Source of the DNA: Sphingomonas hankookensis
GTDB taxonomy: Bacteria > Pseudomonadota > Alphaproteobacteria > Sphingomonadales > Sphingomonadaceae
DNA length: 64,000 nucleotides
Direction: 5' to 3'
Assembly (NCBI RefSeq): GCF_001619955.1
Contig: NZ_LQQO01000063.1
Location: 62,001 to 126,000, forward strand
In this document: piece after piece, positions 17,252-27,225 of the stretch
How the letters are laid out: each line of letters starts with the position of its first letter
Numbering within the stretch: the first letter of the stretch is position 1
Made by a program: the position numbers and the translations under genes
Notes under the pieces: generated by a model
What the model saw: only the letters and a program-made list of their open reading frames with translations
The model's database searches: none
What the model was told of the DNA's origin: nothing

Positions 17252-18763
17252 CTACTCATCCAACCCGCTGAATCCGCCGCCGGCATAGTCGCTAAACTTG
17301 GTGATCTGCGGTTCGAACTTCAGCGTGACCTTGCCGGTGGCACCGTGACGCTGCTTGGCGATGATCAGCTCAGCCAGGCCATAGACCCGTTCCATGTCCA
17401 TTGCCCATTTGGCGTGATCCTCGAAAATCTTCGCATCGTCGCCGTCGCGCGGCCGCTTCGGCTCCTTCGCCGCGACATAATAATCCTCGCGGTACACGAA
17501 CCACACCATGTCGGCGTCCTGCTCGATCGAGCCGGATTCGCGAAGGTCGGACAGCTGCGGCCGCTTGTCCTCGCGCTGTTCGACGGCACGCGACAGCTGC
17601 GACAGCGCCATCACCGGCACACCGATATCCTTGGCCAGCGTCTTCAATCCGCGCGAGATTTCGGAGATTTCCTGCACGCGATTGTCGCTGCCCTTGCCCG
17701 ATCCCTGCAGCAGCTGGAGGTAATCGACGACCACCAGCCCCAGCTCGCCGTCCAGCTTGCGCTGCAACCGGCGGACGCGGGTGTGCAGGCCGGAAATGGA
17801 AAGGCCGGCGGTATCGTCGATATAGAGCGGCAGCTGCTCCAGATCGGCGGCGGCATTGGCAAGGCGAGTGAAATCCTCCTTGCGGATCTTGCCCATGCGC
17901 AGCGCTTCGGAACTGATCGCCGCCTGCTCCGCCATGATACGCGTCGCCAGCTGATCGGCGGACATTTCCAGCGAAAAGAACGCGACCTTCGCACCGACCG
18001 ACTTGCCCTTTTCCATGCCCGCGCGCTGGTCGTCCATGTAACGCTGCGCCGCGTTGAAGGCGATGTTGGTCGCAAGCGACGTCTTGCCCATGCCGGGACG
18101 GCCGGCAAGGATGATGAGATCGCTATGGTGCATGCCGCCGATCCGGCCATTGACCGAATCGAGGCCGGTGGTGACGCCCGACAGGCCGCCGCCGCTGTTC
18201 ATCGCGCGTTCGGCCATGCGCACCGCCATCGTCGTCGCCTGCGCGAACGACTTGACCGCATTGGCCGTGGTGCCCTCCGCCGCGACCTTGAACAGCGCTT
18301 CTTCCGCCGCTTCGATCTGCTTCTTCGGGTCGACCTCGGTCGAGGTGTCGGTGGCGTTTTCCACCAGCGTGCGGCCGACCGTAATGAGTGCGCGCAATTG
18401 GGCCAGATCGTAGATCTGCTGGGCGAACTGCCGCGCGCCGATCAGGCTGGCGTTGCTGCCGGTGATCTCGACCAGATATTGCGTACCGCCCCGCGCGGCG
18501 AGCAGCTCGTCGCCATCGAACATGGGCCTGAGCGTCACCGGACTGGCGATCATGCCGGTGCGGCGCACGTCGCGGATGCGTTCGAAGATGCGGGCATGCG
18601 CGGGGTCGTAGAAATGTTCGAGGTCCAGCCGCTCGACCATGTCGTCGGCAAGGCCGTTGTCGATCAGCATCGCGCCCAACAGCGCCGCCTCCGCATCGAC
18701 GTTATGGGGCACGCGCGGGGGTTGCGGGGGAGTCCCCCCGCCGATGCTGTGAACAGTAGCCAT
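17252..18763 (-). CDS. dnaB: replicative DNA helicase DnaB
   Basis: A 503-residue hexameric replicative helicase that unwinds DNA at the fork. The N-terminal domain starts VPHNVDAEAALLGAML, the typical opening of DnaB. The RecA-like domain has Walker A GRPGMGKTS at residues 221-229, a Walker B region (GLVVVDYLQLL) and SQLSRAVEQR. Length matches the family. It is divergent from the UPF0262 gene across about 90 bp. No sign of an intein or frameshift. Confidence 0.97.
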   Translation of the reverse strand: MATVHSIGGGTPPQPPRVPHNVDAEAALLGAMLIDNGLADDMVERLDLEHFYDPAHARIFERIRDVRRTGMIASPVTLRPMFDGDELLAARGGTQYLVEITGSNASLIGARQFAQQIYDLAQLRALITVGRTLVENATDTSTEVDPKKQIEAAEEALFKVAAEGTTANAVKSFAQATTMAVRMAERAMNSGGGLSGVTTGLDSVNGRIGGMHHSDLIILAGRPGMGKTSLATNIAFNAAQRYMDDQRAGMEKGKSVGAKVAFFSLEMSADQLATRIMAEQAAISSEALRMGKIRKEDFTRLANAAADLEQLPLYIDDTAGLSISGLHTRVRRLQRKLDGELGLVVVDYLQLLQGSGKGSDNRVQEISEISRGLKTLAKDIGVPVMALSQLSRAVEQREDKRPQLSDLRESGSIEQDADMVWFVYREDYYVAAKEPKRPRDGDDAKIFEDHAKWAMDMERVYGLAELIIAKQRHGATGKVTLKFEPQITKFSDYAGGGFSGLDE

Positions 18764-18854
18764 CGCCCCTTCTCCCAGACCTCGGCGTTACGCTCAACCG
18801 CTTGACAGCGCATTTTGCGGTGGACGCCAGCAGATGAAGGGGCGACAGGAAGCC

Positions 18855-19337
18855 ATGGCCGACCCGCGGATCATCGATGTCACCCTCGACGAGCGCACCA
18901 TCCTGTGGCGCAGCGCCGATATCGAACAGGAACGCCGCATCGCGATCTTCGACCTGCTGGAGGCGAATCACTTCGCCCCGCAGCGCGAGACGCCCGACAA
19001 TTATGCCGGCCCGTACCGCATAGCGCTGTCGGTGCCGGAGGGGCGGCTGGCGATCGATATTGCGCGTGAGGACGGCACGCTGATCGAAACGCTGGTGCTG
19101 GGCATGGCGCGCCTGCGCCGGCCGATCCGCGACTATTTCGCGATCTGCGACAGCTATTACAAAGCCATCCGCCAAGCGACCCCGCACGAGATCGAAACGA
19201 TCGACATGGCCAGGCGTGGCATCCACAACGAGGCGGCAGAGGCGCTGCGCGAACGGCTGGACGGCAAGGTCGAGATCGACTTCGACACCGCCCGCCGCCT
19301 GTTCACGCTGATCTGCGTACTCCATATCAAGGGATGA
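18855..19337 (+). CDS. UPF0262 family protein
   Basis: A 160-residue protein of UPF0262, a small alphaproteobacterial family without known function. It is recognised by its opening IIDVTLDERTILWRSADIEQ, by IDIARED near residue 74, and by the C-terminal segment FDTARRLFTLICVLHIKG. The ATG at 18855 was chosen over one 21 nt upstream because homologues begin at the conserved D-x-R-I-I-D-V segment and AGGAAG precedes it. It overlaps the GH25-like gene by 4 nt, making a three-gene operon with cytidine deaminase. Confidence 0.85.
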   Translation: MADPRIIDVTLDERTILWRSADIEQERRIAIFDLLEANHFAPQRETPDNYAGPYRIALSVPEGRLAIDIAREDGTLIETLVLGMARLRRPIRDYFAICDSYYKAIRQATPHEIETIDMARRGIHNEAAEALRERLDGKVEIDFDTARRLFTLICVLHIKG

Positions 19338-20005
19338 TGCGGAACCGGTTGATCCTCGGCGCGCTGGCGATGCTGGTGATTGCCGCCATGGTGACGTGGC
19401 GCTGGTCGCTCGGCTGGCATCCCGACGCCGCGCGCTTTCCGGTACAGGGCCTGACCGTGGCCGCCCACGACGGCACGGTGGACTGGGGCATGGTGCGCGC
19501 ACGCGGCGCGGACTTCGCCTTCATTACCGCATCCAGCGGCACGACCCGCGATCCGGCGTTCGAAGGCAACTGGAACGGCGCACATGCCGTGGGCCTGCGC
19601 CACGGTGCGCTCCACGTCTTTTCGCTATGCGAACCGACCGCCGATCAGGTGACGGCCTATCTCACCACCGTGCCCCGCGCCGCCGATGCGCTGCCTGCTG
19701 CGCTCGCGCTCGATTTTACCGACGGCTGCGATGCCCGACCGACCCGCGCGCAGGTGCTCACCGCCATTCGCGGCTTTCTCGCCCCTGCCGAATATCATGA
19801 CGGCCGCCCGATGGTGCTGCGCATCTCGCCCGCGTTCGAGGACGAGTATCGGGTGAGCGAGGCGATCGTCCGGCCGCTCTGGGCGACGGGACGTTTCCGC
19901 GAACCCGATTATCTGGCGCGGCCGTGGCGGATGTGGCAGGCGAACCCGGCGCGCACCATCGATGGCGTCGCCGAACCCGTTGCCTGGAGTGTAGCCGCCC
20001 CATGA
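19334..20005 (+). CDS. GH25-like (lysozyme-fold) membrane-anchored protein lacking catalytic acids
   Basis: A 223-residue protein with an N-terminal membrane anchor (about residues 5-22) and a GH25 muramidase-like body: DGTVDWGMVRARGADFAF, GLRHGALHVF, a central ALDFTDGC and a final WRMWQANPARTIDGVA. In active GH25 enzymes the first strand reads G-I-D-V and the central strand carries D-x-E. Here these are GLTV (Thr at residue 41) and DFTD (Thr at residue 129), so the nucleophile/acid set appears lost. The start overlaps the UPF0262 stop and the stop overlaps cdd. It is probably a carbohydrate-binding or regulatory relative of lysozyme; the fold call is inferred. Confidence 0.7.
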   Translation: MMRNRLILGALAMLVIAAMVTWRWSLGWHPDAARFPVQGLTVAAHDGTVDWGMVRARGADFAFITASSGTTRDPAFEGNWNGAHAVGLRHGALHVFSLCEPTADQVTAYLTTVPRAADALPAALALDFTDGCDARPTRAQVLTAIRGFLAPAEYHDGRPMVLRISPAFEDEYRVSEAIVRPLWATGRFREPDYLARPWRMWQANPARTIDGVAEPVAWSVAAP

Positions 20006-20448
20006 CCGACCCCGCCCAGTTGATCGCGGCGGCCCGCGCCGCCGCCGCCCATGCGCACGCCCCCTATTCGCGCTTCGCGGTCGGCGCCGCGCTGCTGATG
20101 GAGGACGGATCGATCGTCACCGGCGCGAATTTCGAAAATGCCAGCTACGGCCTGTCGCTCTGTGCGGAGACAGTGGCGATCGCCAGCGCATCGGCGGCGG
20201 GACGGTTGCGACAGATCGTCGCGATCGGCGTGATCGGCGGCGCGATGGATGCCGAAGGAATCCCCACCGGCACGACCCCGGTCAGCCCCTGCGGCCGCTG
20301 TCGTCAGGTCATCAACGAAGCCGCGCAGATGGGCGGCCGAGACCTGCCCGTCCATTGCGGCGCGGCGGAAGGTGACGCCATCCGCTCCTACCGCCTGTCG
20401 GAACTGCTGCCCGATGCGTTCGGGCCAGCCGATCTCGGGATCGGCTGA
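20002..20448 (+). CDS. cdd: cytidine deaminase
   Basis: A 148-residue homotetrameric-type cytidine deaminase for pyrimidine salvage. FENASYGLSLCAETVAI carries the zinc-binding Cys and the catalytic Glu of the C-A-E motif. PCGRCRQ provides the other two zinc cysteines. The ATG at 20002 overlaps the stop of the upstream gene by 4 nt; an upstream in-frame codon only extends into the previous gene. It belongs to the UPF0262/GH25-like operon. Confidence 0.93.
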   Translation: MTDPAQLIAAARAAAAHAHAPYSRFAVGAALLMEDGSIVTGANFENASYGLSLCAETVAIASASAAGRLRQIVAIGVIGGAMDAEGIPTGTTPVSPCGRCRQVINEAAQMGGRDLPVHCGAAEGDAIRSYRLSELLPDAFGPADLGIG

Positions 20449-20457
20449 CCCGGCGGA

Positions 20458-21219
20458 TCAATCGGGCCGCTTCGCCGCATCGGCCGCCTGAATGAACTGC
20501 CAGACCGCCCCGGAGAAACCCGGATCGGCCTGCCCGTCCCATTCGGCGCGCGAGTCGTGCAATCGCTTCGCACCCGCCCACATCTCCGGTGTCGCGACCG
20601 ATGCGAAGGGCGCCAGCAGCGCCTGCCATTCCGCCAGGAATGCCTGCGCTTCGCTGGACGCCGGATCGAGCGGTAGCGCAGCCTCGATCCGCTGACCCAG
20701 ATCGGTCCATTGCGCTTGATAGGCTGCCTGATCGAAGTCGGCGGGCAGCGCCGCTTGGCGTTCGGCCCATTCGCCCTGTTCCGCATCGGTGAAATGGCGG
20801 TCGATCACCGCCCTCCATTGGGTCGTCGTCATGATGTTTCCCTTTCGGATCAGCGAGCAGAGCGTCGCGACGTCGATGCGCTCGCCGGCATCGATGCGGG
20901 ACTGGATCGAGCGTAAGAAAAGGGCGGTGTCGGCCAGCGCCGCCCGCTGGGTCTCGACGACCGCCGCTTGCGCGGCGATCATCGGCCCGAGCCGTGCGTC
21001 TGGCCGATCGAGCATCCGCCCGATCGCCGCGAGGGTGAAGCCCGCGCGCTTGAGGGCGACGATCGCGTGCAGCCGCTCCAGCTCGCCCGTGCCGAAGACG
21101 CGCCGCCCACCGGCGGTCCGCAGCGGCCGGATCAGCCCGCGCGCTTCATAGAATCGCAGGGCCCGGCTGCTGAGACCGGTGGCGGCGGCAACGTCGGCGA
21201 TGTCGAGCATGGTGGTCAT
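20458..21219 (-). CDS. MerR-family transcriptional regulator with large C-terminal domain
   Basis: A 253-residue regulator. The N-terminal winged-helix MerR domain ([20 protein letters not shown], then [21 protein letters not shown]) is followed by a dimerising coiled coil (about residues 80-115). The C-terminal domain of about 125 residues ([14 protein letters not shown]...) resembles TipAS-like ligand-recognition domains of drug-sensing MerR proteins. An ATG at 21210 is an alternative start. A perfect GCTTGAC-N5-GTCAAGC operator lies just upstream, suggesting autoregulation. It is convergent with cdd. The ligand is unknown. Confidence 0.88.
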   Translation of the reverse strand: MTTMLDIADVAAATGLSSRALRFYEARGLIRPLRTAGGRRVFGTGELERLHAIVALKRAGFTLAAIGRMLDRPDARLGPMIAAQAAVVETQRAALADTALFLRSIQSRIDAGERIDVATLCSLIRKGNIMTTTQWRAVIDRHFTDAEQGEWAERQAALPADFDQAAYQAQWTDLGQRIEAALPLDPASSEAQAFLAEWQALLAPFASVATPEMWAGAKRLHDSRAEWDGQADPGFSGAVWQFIQAADAAKRPD

Positions 21220-21233
21220 GGCGGCACTCTACC

Positions 21234-21252
21234 GCTTGACGCAACGTCAAGC
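21234..21252. promoter_or_regulatory. MerR-type operator
   Basis: GCTTGAC-GCAAC-GTCAAGC is a perfect 7-bp dyad with 5-nt spacer, 15 bp upstream of the MerR gene and about 80 bp upstream of dcd. The TTGAC inside each arm can act as a -35 element, as in MerR/TipA-type promoters. Confidence 0.75.
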
Positions 21253-21331
21253 GCAAGCCCCGATGCGACGATGCCGCTTGCCCTGTCCCTGCGATCCGGC
21301 GATGGAGCGGCTAGCAGCAAAGGGGCAAGCA

Positions 21332-21886
21332 ATGACGATCCTGTCGGACCACTGGATTCGCGAACAGGCGCTGGCGACGGGGATGATCGAACCCTTCGTC
21401 GAATCGCAGCGGCGCGAGGGCTGCATCAGCTATGGCCTGTCGTCCTATGGCTATGACGCGCGAGTGTCGGACGAGTTCAAGATCTTCACCAACGTCGATT
21501 CGGCGGTGGTCGACCCGAAGGACTTCGCCCAGAACAGCTTCGTCGATCGCAAGACCAACGTGTGCATCATCCCGCCCAACAGCTTCGCCCTCGCCCGCAC
21601 GGTCGAATATTTCCGGGTTCCGCGCGACGTGCTGGTCATCTGCCTCGGCAAGTCGACCTATGCCCGCTGCGGCATCATCGTGAACGTGACCCCGCTGGAA
21701 CCGGAATGGGAAGGCCATGTCACGCTGGAATTCTCCAACACGACGCCGCTCCCGGCGAAAATCTACGCCAATGAAGGCGCGTGCCAGTTCCTGTTCCTGA
21801 AGGGCGACCGGCCCTGCGGCACCAGCTATGCCGACCGCGCGGGCAAATATATGGGGCAGCGTGGCGTGACCCTGCCCCGGCTCTGA
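21332..21886 (+). CDS. dcd: dCTP deaminase
   Basis: A 184-residue dCTP deaminase producing dUTP for thymidylate synthesis. Hallmarks are [16 protein letters not shown] near residue 35, the catalytic-loop region [31 protein letters not shown] around 125-155, and the C-terminal [20 protein letters not shown]. The ATG at 21332 has AGGGG 8 nt upstream. In-frame codons upstream would overlap the MerR control region and are rejected. Confidence 0.95.
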   Translation: MTILSDHWIREQALATGMIEPFVESQRREGCISYGLSSYGYDARVSDEFKIFTNVDSAVVDPKDFAQNSFVDRKTNVCIIPPNSFALARTVEYFRVPRDVLVICLGKSTYARCGIIVNVTPLEPEWEGHVTLEFSNTTPLPAKIYANEGACQFLFLKGDRPCGTSYADRAGKYMGQRGVTLPRL

Positions 21887-21888
21887 CG

Positions 21889-22110
21889 ATGATCGGGCGC
21901 AACTGGACCGGGCGCAGCGCCGTCGTGCGATCGGCGGCCTTGCTGCCGATCCTAGCGCTGCTCGCGCCGAAGCTGCCGCTGCCCTGGGCGTTCGGGATCG
22001 GGGCGACGCTGATCGCGTGGTTTGCGTTCGTCAGCGCCCGTGTGGCGATCAACGATCACCGCGCCGCGTCGGAAGCGCCGCCGTTCCGCCCGTTCCGCCG
22101 CTCGCGATAG
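21889..22110 (+). CDS. small two-helix membrane protein, hypothetical
   Basis: A 73-residue protein beginning 2 nt after the dcd stop. Two hydrophobic segments (about residues 14-28 and 32-49) lie between basic ends. Its last 55 nt overlap the 3' end of comEC on the other strand. Not recognised. The position straight after dcd and the membrane-like profile favour a real gene, but the overlap keeps confidence low. Confidence 0.45.
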   Translation: MIGRNWTGRSAVVRSAALLPILALLAPKLPLPWAFGIGATLIAWFAFVSARVAINDHRAASEAPPFRPFRRSR

Positions 22111-24221
22111 GGTGGACGCGGCGGGGCGATCGTCTCGGGCGTCTCCCACGGATGCTGTCCGCCGCCGCGCACCGTCGTTATCCGGCCGGTCGACAGCGTC
22201 ACCGCGACGCCCCCGGTCCGCGCCAGCATCGCGCGGTCGAGCTTCAGCCAGCGCGAGCGGCATTCCTCGGGCAGTCGCCGCTCGCTGACCACGATGTCCG
22301 CACGTGCACAGGCCGCGATCAGTTCGGCCCAAGGCACCGCATAGCCGCTCCGGGTCGCGAGGATCGTCCAGACCCGTCCGCCCGCTTGACGCCGCGCAAC
22401 GCACAGGTCGGGGCTGCACCGCGCGCCGGGCTGGTCGGACAGCGGCGGCAGTGCGCCCAGCACGCCACCGCCCTCGCCCAGGGTCGAGCGGACATACTCC
22501 CCCGCCCGGTCGCGCAATATCGCCATGCCGCCGTCGTCGGTCGCCAGCGCCAGATGCCGCCCGTCCCCCGTCACCAGCAGGTCGGGCGCAGGCGTCGCCA
22601 GCGCCCATAGCACCCCCGCCGCCAGCGGCACCACGCCCCAGCGTCGCCACGTCGTCCGCCACAGGGCGATCCACAACCCGCCCAGCACCATCAGCGCGAA
22701 CGCCCCGTCGGGCATCGCCGGCAGCGCCGCGACCGATCCCGGCGCCGAAGCGACGACATGCGCCACCCACAGCAACAGCGCCAGCGACCGCTCGACCAGC
22801 CACCATGCCGGCGCGCCCAGCCCGGCCACGTCGAGCAGCAGCGCCAGCGCCTCCAACGGCATGGTGACGAAAGTCGTCAGGGGGATCGCGACGATATTGG
22901 CCAGTGCCCCGTACAACCCGGCGGTATGGAAATGGTACAGCCCGATCGGCATCAATGCTGCCTCGACGGCCACACCGGTCAGCAGCAACGAGCCGAGACT
23001 ACGCGCCATCTTGCGCCCATAGCCTTCGTCGCGCGCGAGGAACCAGCGGCGGACCCGCGGATGCTCGTGCAGCGCGACGATCGCGGTGACAGCCGCAAAG
23101 CTCAGCTGAAAACTCGGACCGGCGAGCGATTCGGGCAGCACCAGCAGCACCAGCAACGCCCCCGTCGCGATCATCCTGAGCGTGATCGCCTCACGCCCCA
23201 GCGACAGCGCCGCCAGCACCAGCAGCGCGGCGATGCACGACCGCACCGTCGGCACGTCCGCCCCCGAAAGCCAGGTATAGAACAGCGCCGCCCCGGCGCC
23301 GGCTGCCGCCGCGACGACCGGCAACCGGATACGCAACGCCAGCGGCGGAAACAGCGCCAGCAGCTTCAGCACGACCGTCATTGTGGCGACCACGACCGCC
23401 GTGACATGCAGCCCGCTGATCGACAGCAGATGCGCCAGGCCGGAGCGCCGCATCGCCTCGGCATCCTCTTCGGCGATGGCGCCGCGATCCCCCGTAACGA
23501 ACGCCGCGGCGATCCCTCCGGTGCTGCCGTCGATCCGCGACAGGATATGGTCGGTCAGCCGGTCCCGTAAGGCGGCATTGCCGGGATTGCCCGGCGTCAC
23601 GACCCGCACCGGCGCAAAGCCCCGCCCGGTCGCGCCCAGCCGCCGAAACCACGCCGCCCGCGCGAAGTCATAGGCACCGGGCACGGCGGCCGTCGGCGGC
23701 GGCATCAACCGGGCGCGAAGCGAGATTCGCGCACCGGGAACGACGCCTGCCACCATGTCCTTTTCGGACAGGTTGACGCGCAGGCGCGGCGGCAGTCCCG
23801 CCCCGGCATCGGGCAGCAGCGTCAACCGCACCGCTTCGCGTGCGGGCAGCGGTTCGACCCGCTCGACCCGCCCCACGAACGCCACCACCACCGGTCGCGC
23901 CAGCACCGGCGCGGCGACCCGCTCCGCCCGCCACCACACCAGCGCACATCCCAGCATCGCCAGCATGCCGGCCCACGCCACCACCCGCGCGGTCCGCATA
24001 CCCCAGGGCAGCACCATGCCGCCCAGCGCGACCGACAGCGCCAGCAACAGGAACGCGACCCACGCCCCCTGCCCCGGCAACAGGAACCAGGCGGCGATCC
24101 CTGTGCCCAACGCGACCGGCATCCACAGCGGCAACTGCCCCCGCTCCACCTCCGCTCGCGCCTCCAGCCCCTCAAGGAACCGATGCGGCCGGCGCACGGT
24201 TTGAAGCGTGCCGGACGTCAT
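22056..24221 (-). CDS. comEC: ComEC/Rec2 family DNA-uptake channel protein
   Basis: A 721-residue multi-pass membrane protein with DUF4131, competence and C-terminal domains. Diagnostic parts are AAFVTGDRGAIAEEDAEAMR followed by SGLAHLLSISGLHV near residues 230-250, TWLSGADVPTVRSCIAALL near 300, and HFHTAGLYGALANIVAIPLT near 405. It moves single-stranded DNA across the inner membrane during transformation. The metallo-beta-lactamase-like C-terminal domain seen in some ComEC proteins looks reduced here. ATG 24221 was chosen; an upstream ATG pair at 24254 is possible. It is divergent from gltX. Confidence 0.9.
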   Translation of the reverse strand: MTSGTLQTVRRPHRFLEGLEARAEVERGQLPLWMPVALGTGIAAWFLLPGQGAWVAFLLLALSVALGGMVLPWGMRTARVVAWAGMLAMLGCALVWWRAERVAAPVLARPVVVAFVGRVERVEPLPAREAVRLTLLPDAGAGLPPRLRVNLSEKDMVAGVVPGARISLRARLMPPPTAAVPGAYDFARAAWFRRLGATGRGFAPVRVVTPGNPGNAALRDRLTDHILSRIDGSTGGIAAAFVTGDRGAIAEEDAEAMRRSGLAHLLSISGLHVTAVVVATMTVVLKLLALFPPLALRIRLPVVAAAAGAGAALFYTWLSGADVPTVRSCIAALLVLAALSLGREAITLRMIATGALLVLLVLPESLAGPSFQLSFAAVTAIVALHEHPRVRRWFLARDEGYGRKMARSLGSLLLTGVAVEAALMPIGLYHFHTAGLYGALANIVAIPLTTFVTMPLEALALLLDVAGLGAPAWWLVERSLALLLWVAHVVASAPGSVAALPAMPDGAFALMVLGGLWIALWRTTWRRWGVVPLAAGVLWALATPAPDLLVTGDGRHLALATDDGGMAILRDRAGEYVRSTLGEGGGVLGALPPLSDQPGARCSPDLCVARRQAGGRVWTILATRSGYAVPWAELIAACARADIVVSERRLPEECRSRWLKLDRAMLARTGGVAVTLSTGRITTVRGGGQHPWETPETIAPPRPPYRERRNGRNGGASDAAR

Positions 24222-24284
24222 GCTAGGGGCGGTCGCGGCTGAATGGGCCATCATGTTCACCCGAAGTCTTGGGGGTATCCGCGC

Positions 24285-25715
24285 TTGGGCGCAACCAATT
24301 CCGCGACGCCTGTCGTCACCCGTTTCGCACCGTCGCCGACGGGATTCCTGCACATCGGCGGCGCGCGCACCGCGCTGTTCAACTGGCTCTATGCCCGTCG
24401 CCATGGCGGCCGGTTCCTGCTGCGGATCGAGGATACCGACCGTGTCCGCTCGACCGAACCGGCGATCGAGGCGATCCTCGACGGGATTCGCTGGCTCGGC
24501 CTCGACTGGGACGGCGACGCCGTGTTCCAGTTCGCCCGCGCCGACCGCCATGCTGCCGTCGCGCATCAGCTGCTCGACGCCGGCCGTGCCTATCGCTGCT
24601 ATGCGACGCCCGAAGAGTTGACCGCGCTGCGCGAGGAACAGCGCGCCGCCGGCAAGCCGATCCGCTATGACGGCCGCTGGCGCGACCGCGCGCCCGAGGA
24701 TGCGCCGGAAGGTGCCCCGTTCGTCATCCGGCTGAAGGCGCCGAAGGAAGGCGCGGTCACGATTGCGGACCAGGTGCAGGGCGACGTGACCGTCGCCAAT
24801 GCCGAACTGGATGATTTCGTGCTGCTGCGCTCCGATGGCACGCCGACCTATATGCTGGCGGTCGTCGTCGACGATCACGACATGGGCGTGACGCACATCA
24901 TTCGTGGCGACGATCACCTCAACAACGCCTTTCGTCAGCTTGCGCTGATCCGCGCGATGGACGCGGTCGAGGGCGGCTGGCCCGATCCCGTCTATGCGCA
25001 TGTTCCGCTGATCCATGGTGCGGACGGCGCGAAGCTGTCGAAGCGGCATGGCGCGCTGGGGGTCGATGCCTATCGCGACGAGCTGGGCGTCCTGCCCGAA
25101 GCGCTGAACAACTATCTGCTGCGCCTCGGCTGGGGGCACGGCGATGAAGAGATCATCAGCCGCGAACGCGCGACCGAGGTGTTCGACCTGTCGGGCGTGG
25201 GCCGCTCGCCGTCGCGCTTCGATACCAAGAAGCTGATGAACCTGAACGGCCACTATATCCGCGAGGCCGACGATGCCCGGTTGACCGATCTGGTCGCGCA
25301 GCGCCTGCCCGACGGGATCGACCGCGATCTGCTGCAACGCGCCATGCCGGTGCTCAAGGTCCGGGCGGCCGACCTGAACGAACTGGCGGCCAATGCCGCC
25401 TTCTTCTTCCGGTCGCGACCGCTGGCCATGGACGAGAGTGCCACCGCGTTGCTGACGCCGGACGCACGCGCGATCCTTACGCAGTTGCACGCCAAGCTTG
25501 ACGCACTCGCAGCATGGGATACGGAGACGATCGAAGCTGCGGTACGCGAAGTCGCCGAGGCAGCGGGGTTGAAGCTGGGTGCCGCCGCGCAACCGCTTCG
25601 CGCCGCGCTGACGGGTTCGCGCACATCGCCGGGGATCTTCGACGTGCTCGCCCTGCTGGGCCGCACCGAAAGCCTCGGCCGCATCGAAGACCAGATGGCC
25701 AAACCGGCCGCATAA
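24285..25715 (+). CDS. gltX: glutamyl-tRNA synthetase
   Basis: A 476-residue class I aminoacyl-tRNA synthetase. The HIGH-type motif is in [20 protein letters not shown] and the KMSKS-type motif in [23 protein letters not shown] is also typical. The start was placed at TTG 24285, where GGGGG lies 9 nt upstream and the protein begins nine residues before RFAPSPTG. An in-frame ATG at 24243 adds 14 residues not expected in the family. Divergent from comEC; gltA follows 18 bp downstream. Confidence 0.95.
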   Translation: MGATNSATPVVTRFAPSPTGFLHIGGARTALFNWLYARRHGGRFLLRIEDTDRVRSTEPAIEAILDGIRWLGLDWDGDAVFQFARADRHAAVAHQLLDAGRAYRCYATPEELTALREEQRAAGKPIRYDGRWRDRAPEDAPEGAPFVIRLKAPKEGAVTIADQVQGDVTVANAELDDFVLLRSDGTPTYMLAVVVDDHDMGVTHIIRGDDHLNNAFRQLALIRAMDAVEGGWPDPVYAHVPLIHGADGAKLSKRHGALGVDAYRDELGVLPEALNNYLLRLGWGHGDEEIISRERATEVFDLSGVGRSPSRFDTKKLMNLNGHYIREADDARLTDLVAQRLPDGIDRDLLQRAMPVLKVRAADLNELAANAAFFFRSRPLAMDESATALLTPDARAILTQLHAKLDALAAWDTETIEAAVREVAEAAGLKLGAAAQPLRAALTGSRTSPGIFDVLALLGRTESLGRIEDQMAKPAA

Positions 25716-25733
25716 CGTAACAGGAGACGCCGA

Positions 25734-27017
25734 ATGGCCGAAGACGCTAAGCTGCAAGTTGCGGGCAAGGACGTCCAATTTCCGGTACGGTCGGGCACCA
25801 TCGGTCCCGACGTGATCGACATCCGCAAGCTGTATGCGCAGACCGGCACCTTCACCTACGATCCGGGCTTTACCTCGACCGCCAGCTGCGATTCGGCGCT
25901 GACCTATATCGACGGTGACGAAGGCGTGCTGCTGCACCGCGGCTATCCGATCGGGCAGCTGGCCGAAGAGTCGAGCTTCATGGAGGTCGCCTATCTGCTG
26001 CTGAACGGCGAACTGCCCTCGGGCGACGAGCTGATCAAGTTCACCGGCACCATCACCCGCCACACCATGCTGCACGAACAGCTTGCCGGCTTCTATCGCG
26101 GCTTCCGTCGCGACGCGCATCCGATGGCGGTGATGTGCGGCGTGGTCGGCGCGCTGTCGGCCTTCTATCACGATTCGACCGACATCACCGATCCGCACCA
26201 GCGGATGGTCGCGTCGCATCGCCTGATCGCGAAGATGCCGACGATCGCCGCCATGGCGTACAAGTACAGCGTGGGCCAGCCGTTCATCTATCCGAAGAAC
26301 GACCTGAGCTATACCGGCAACTTCCTGCGGATGACCTTCGGCGTTCCGGCCGAGGAATATGAGGTGAACCCGGTCGTCGAAAAGGCGCTGGACCGCATCT
26401 TCATCCTGCACGCCGACCACGAACAGAACGCGTCGACCTCGACCGTGCGTCTCGCCGGTTCGTCGGGCGCCAATCCGTTCGCGTGCATCGCGGCCGGTAT
26501 CGCCTGCCTATGGGGTCCGGCGCATGGCGGCGCCAACGAAGCCGCGCTCAACATGCTGCGCGAAATCGGCACGCCCGATCGCATCCCGGAATATATCGCC
26601 CGCGCCAAGAACAAGGACGATCCGTTCCGCCTGATGGGCTTCGGTCACCGCGTGTACAAGAACTACGACCCGCGCGCGACGGTCATGCAGAAGACGGTGC
26701 GCGAAGTGTTCGACTCGCTGGGCGTCAACGATCCGGTGTTCGAAACCGCGCTGCAGCTGGAGGAAATCGCGCTCAACGACGATTACTTCCGCGAAAAGAA
26801 GCTGTTCCCGAACGTCGATTTCTATTCGGGCGTCATCCTGTCGGCGATCGGTTTCCCGACCACCATGTTCACCGCGCTGTTCGCGCTCGCCCGCACCGTC
26901 GGCTGGGTCGCGCAGTGGAACGAGATGATTTCGGACCCCGAACAGAAGATCGGCCGTCCGCGTCAGCTCTACACCGGCCCCGCACAGCGCGATTACGTGC
27001 CGGTGGGTCAGCGCTGA
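25734..27017 (+). CDS. gltA: citrate synthase (type II)
   Basis: A 427-residue hexameric-type citrate synthase, the entry enzyme of the TCA cycle. Visible motifs are [26 protein letters not shown] near residue 55, [31 protein letters not shown] with the substrate-binding His around 225, [16 protein letters not shown] with the active-site His, and [15 protein letters not shown] with the catalytic Asp. AGGAG precedes the ATG. Probably co-transcribed with gltX 18 bp upstream and the small membrane protein downstream. Confidence 0.97.
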   Translation: MAEDAKLQVAGKDVQFPVRSGTIGPDVIDIRKLYAQTGTFTYDPGFTSTASCDSALTYIDGDEGVLLHRGYPIGQLAEESSFMEVAYLLLNGELPSGDELIKFTGTITRHTMLHEQLAGFYRGFRRDAHPMAVMCGVVGALSAFYHDSTDITDPHQRMVASHRLIAKMPTIAAMAYKYSVGQPFIYPKNDLSYTGNFLRMTFGVPAEEYEVNPVVEKALDRIFILHADHEQNASTSTVRLAGSSGANPFACIAAGIACLWGPAHGGANEAALNMLREIGTPDRIPEYIARAKNKDDPFRLMGFGHRVYKNYDPRATVMQKTVREVFDSLGVNDPVFETALQLEEIALNDDYFREKKLFPNVDFYSGVILSAIGFPTTMFTALFALARTVGWVAQWNEMISDPEQKIGRPRQLYTGPAQRDYVPVGQR

Positions 27018-27018
27018 G

Positions 27019-27225
27019 ATGCGCATCGTCCGGCGCACGCTGATGATCGTGGGTGCGATCCTAGCGTTCGTCGGGCTGTTCTGGCTGGGTCAGGGGATGG
27101 GTGTCATCCGCTGGCCCGCCAGTTCGTTCATGATCGATCAGTATCTCTGGGTCGTGACCGGATCGGTCACCGGCGCGCTCGGGCTGCTGTTGGTGCTGAT
27201 CGCCCGGCGCCTGCCCCGTCGCTGA
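27019..27225 (+). CDS. small two-TM membrane protein
   Basis: A 68-residue protein starting 1 nt after the gltA stop. It has two hydrophobic segments (about residues 7-26 and 42-62) and basic termini, with KR/RR-rich ends typical of small inner-membrane proteins. GQGMGVIRWP between the helices looks like a conserved loop. Not assigned to a known function; tight coupling to gltA supports that it is translated. Confidence 0.65.
   Translation: MRIVRRTLMIVGAILAFVGLFWLGQGMGVIRWPASSFMIDQYLWVVTGSVTGALGLLLVLIARRLPRR

Noticed and set aside
22056..26420. A 1454-codon minus-strand reading frame continuing from comEC back through gltX and into gltA
   Set aside because: Only the part up to about 24221-24254 matches ComEC. 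The rest is antisense to two clear housekeeping genes and is His/Arg/Asp-rich, as expected for a shadow frame in GC-rich DNA.
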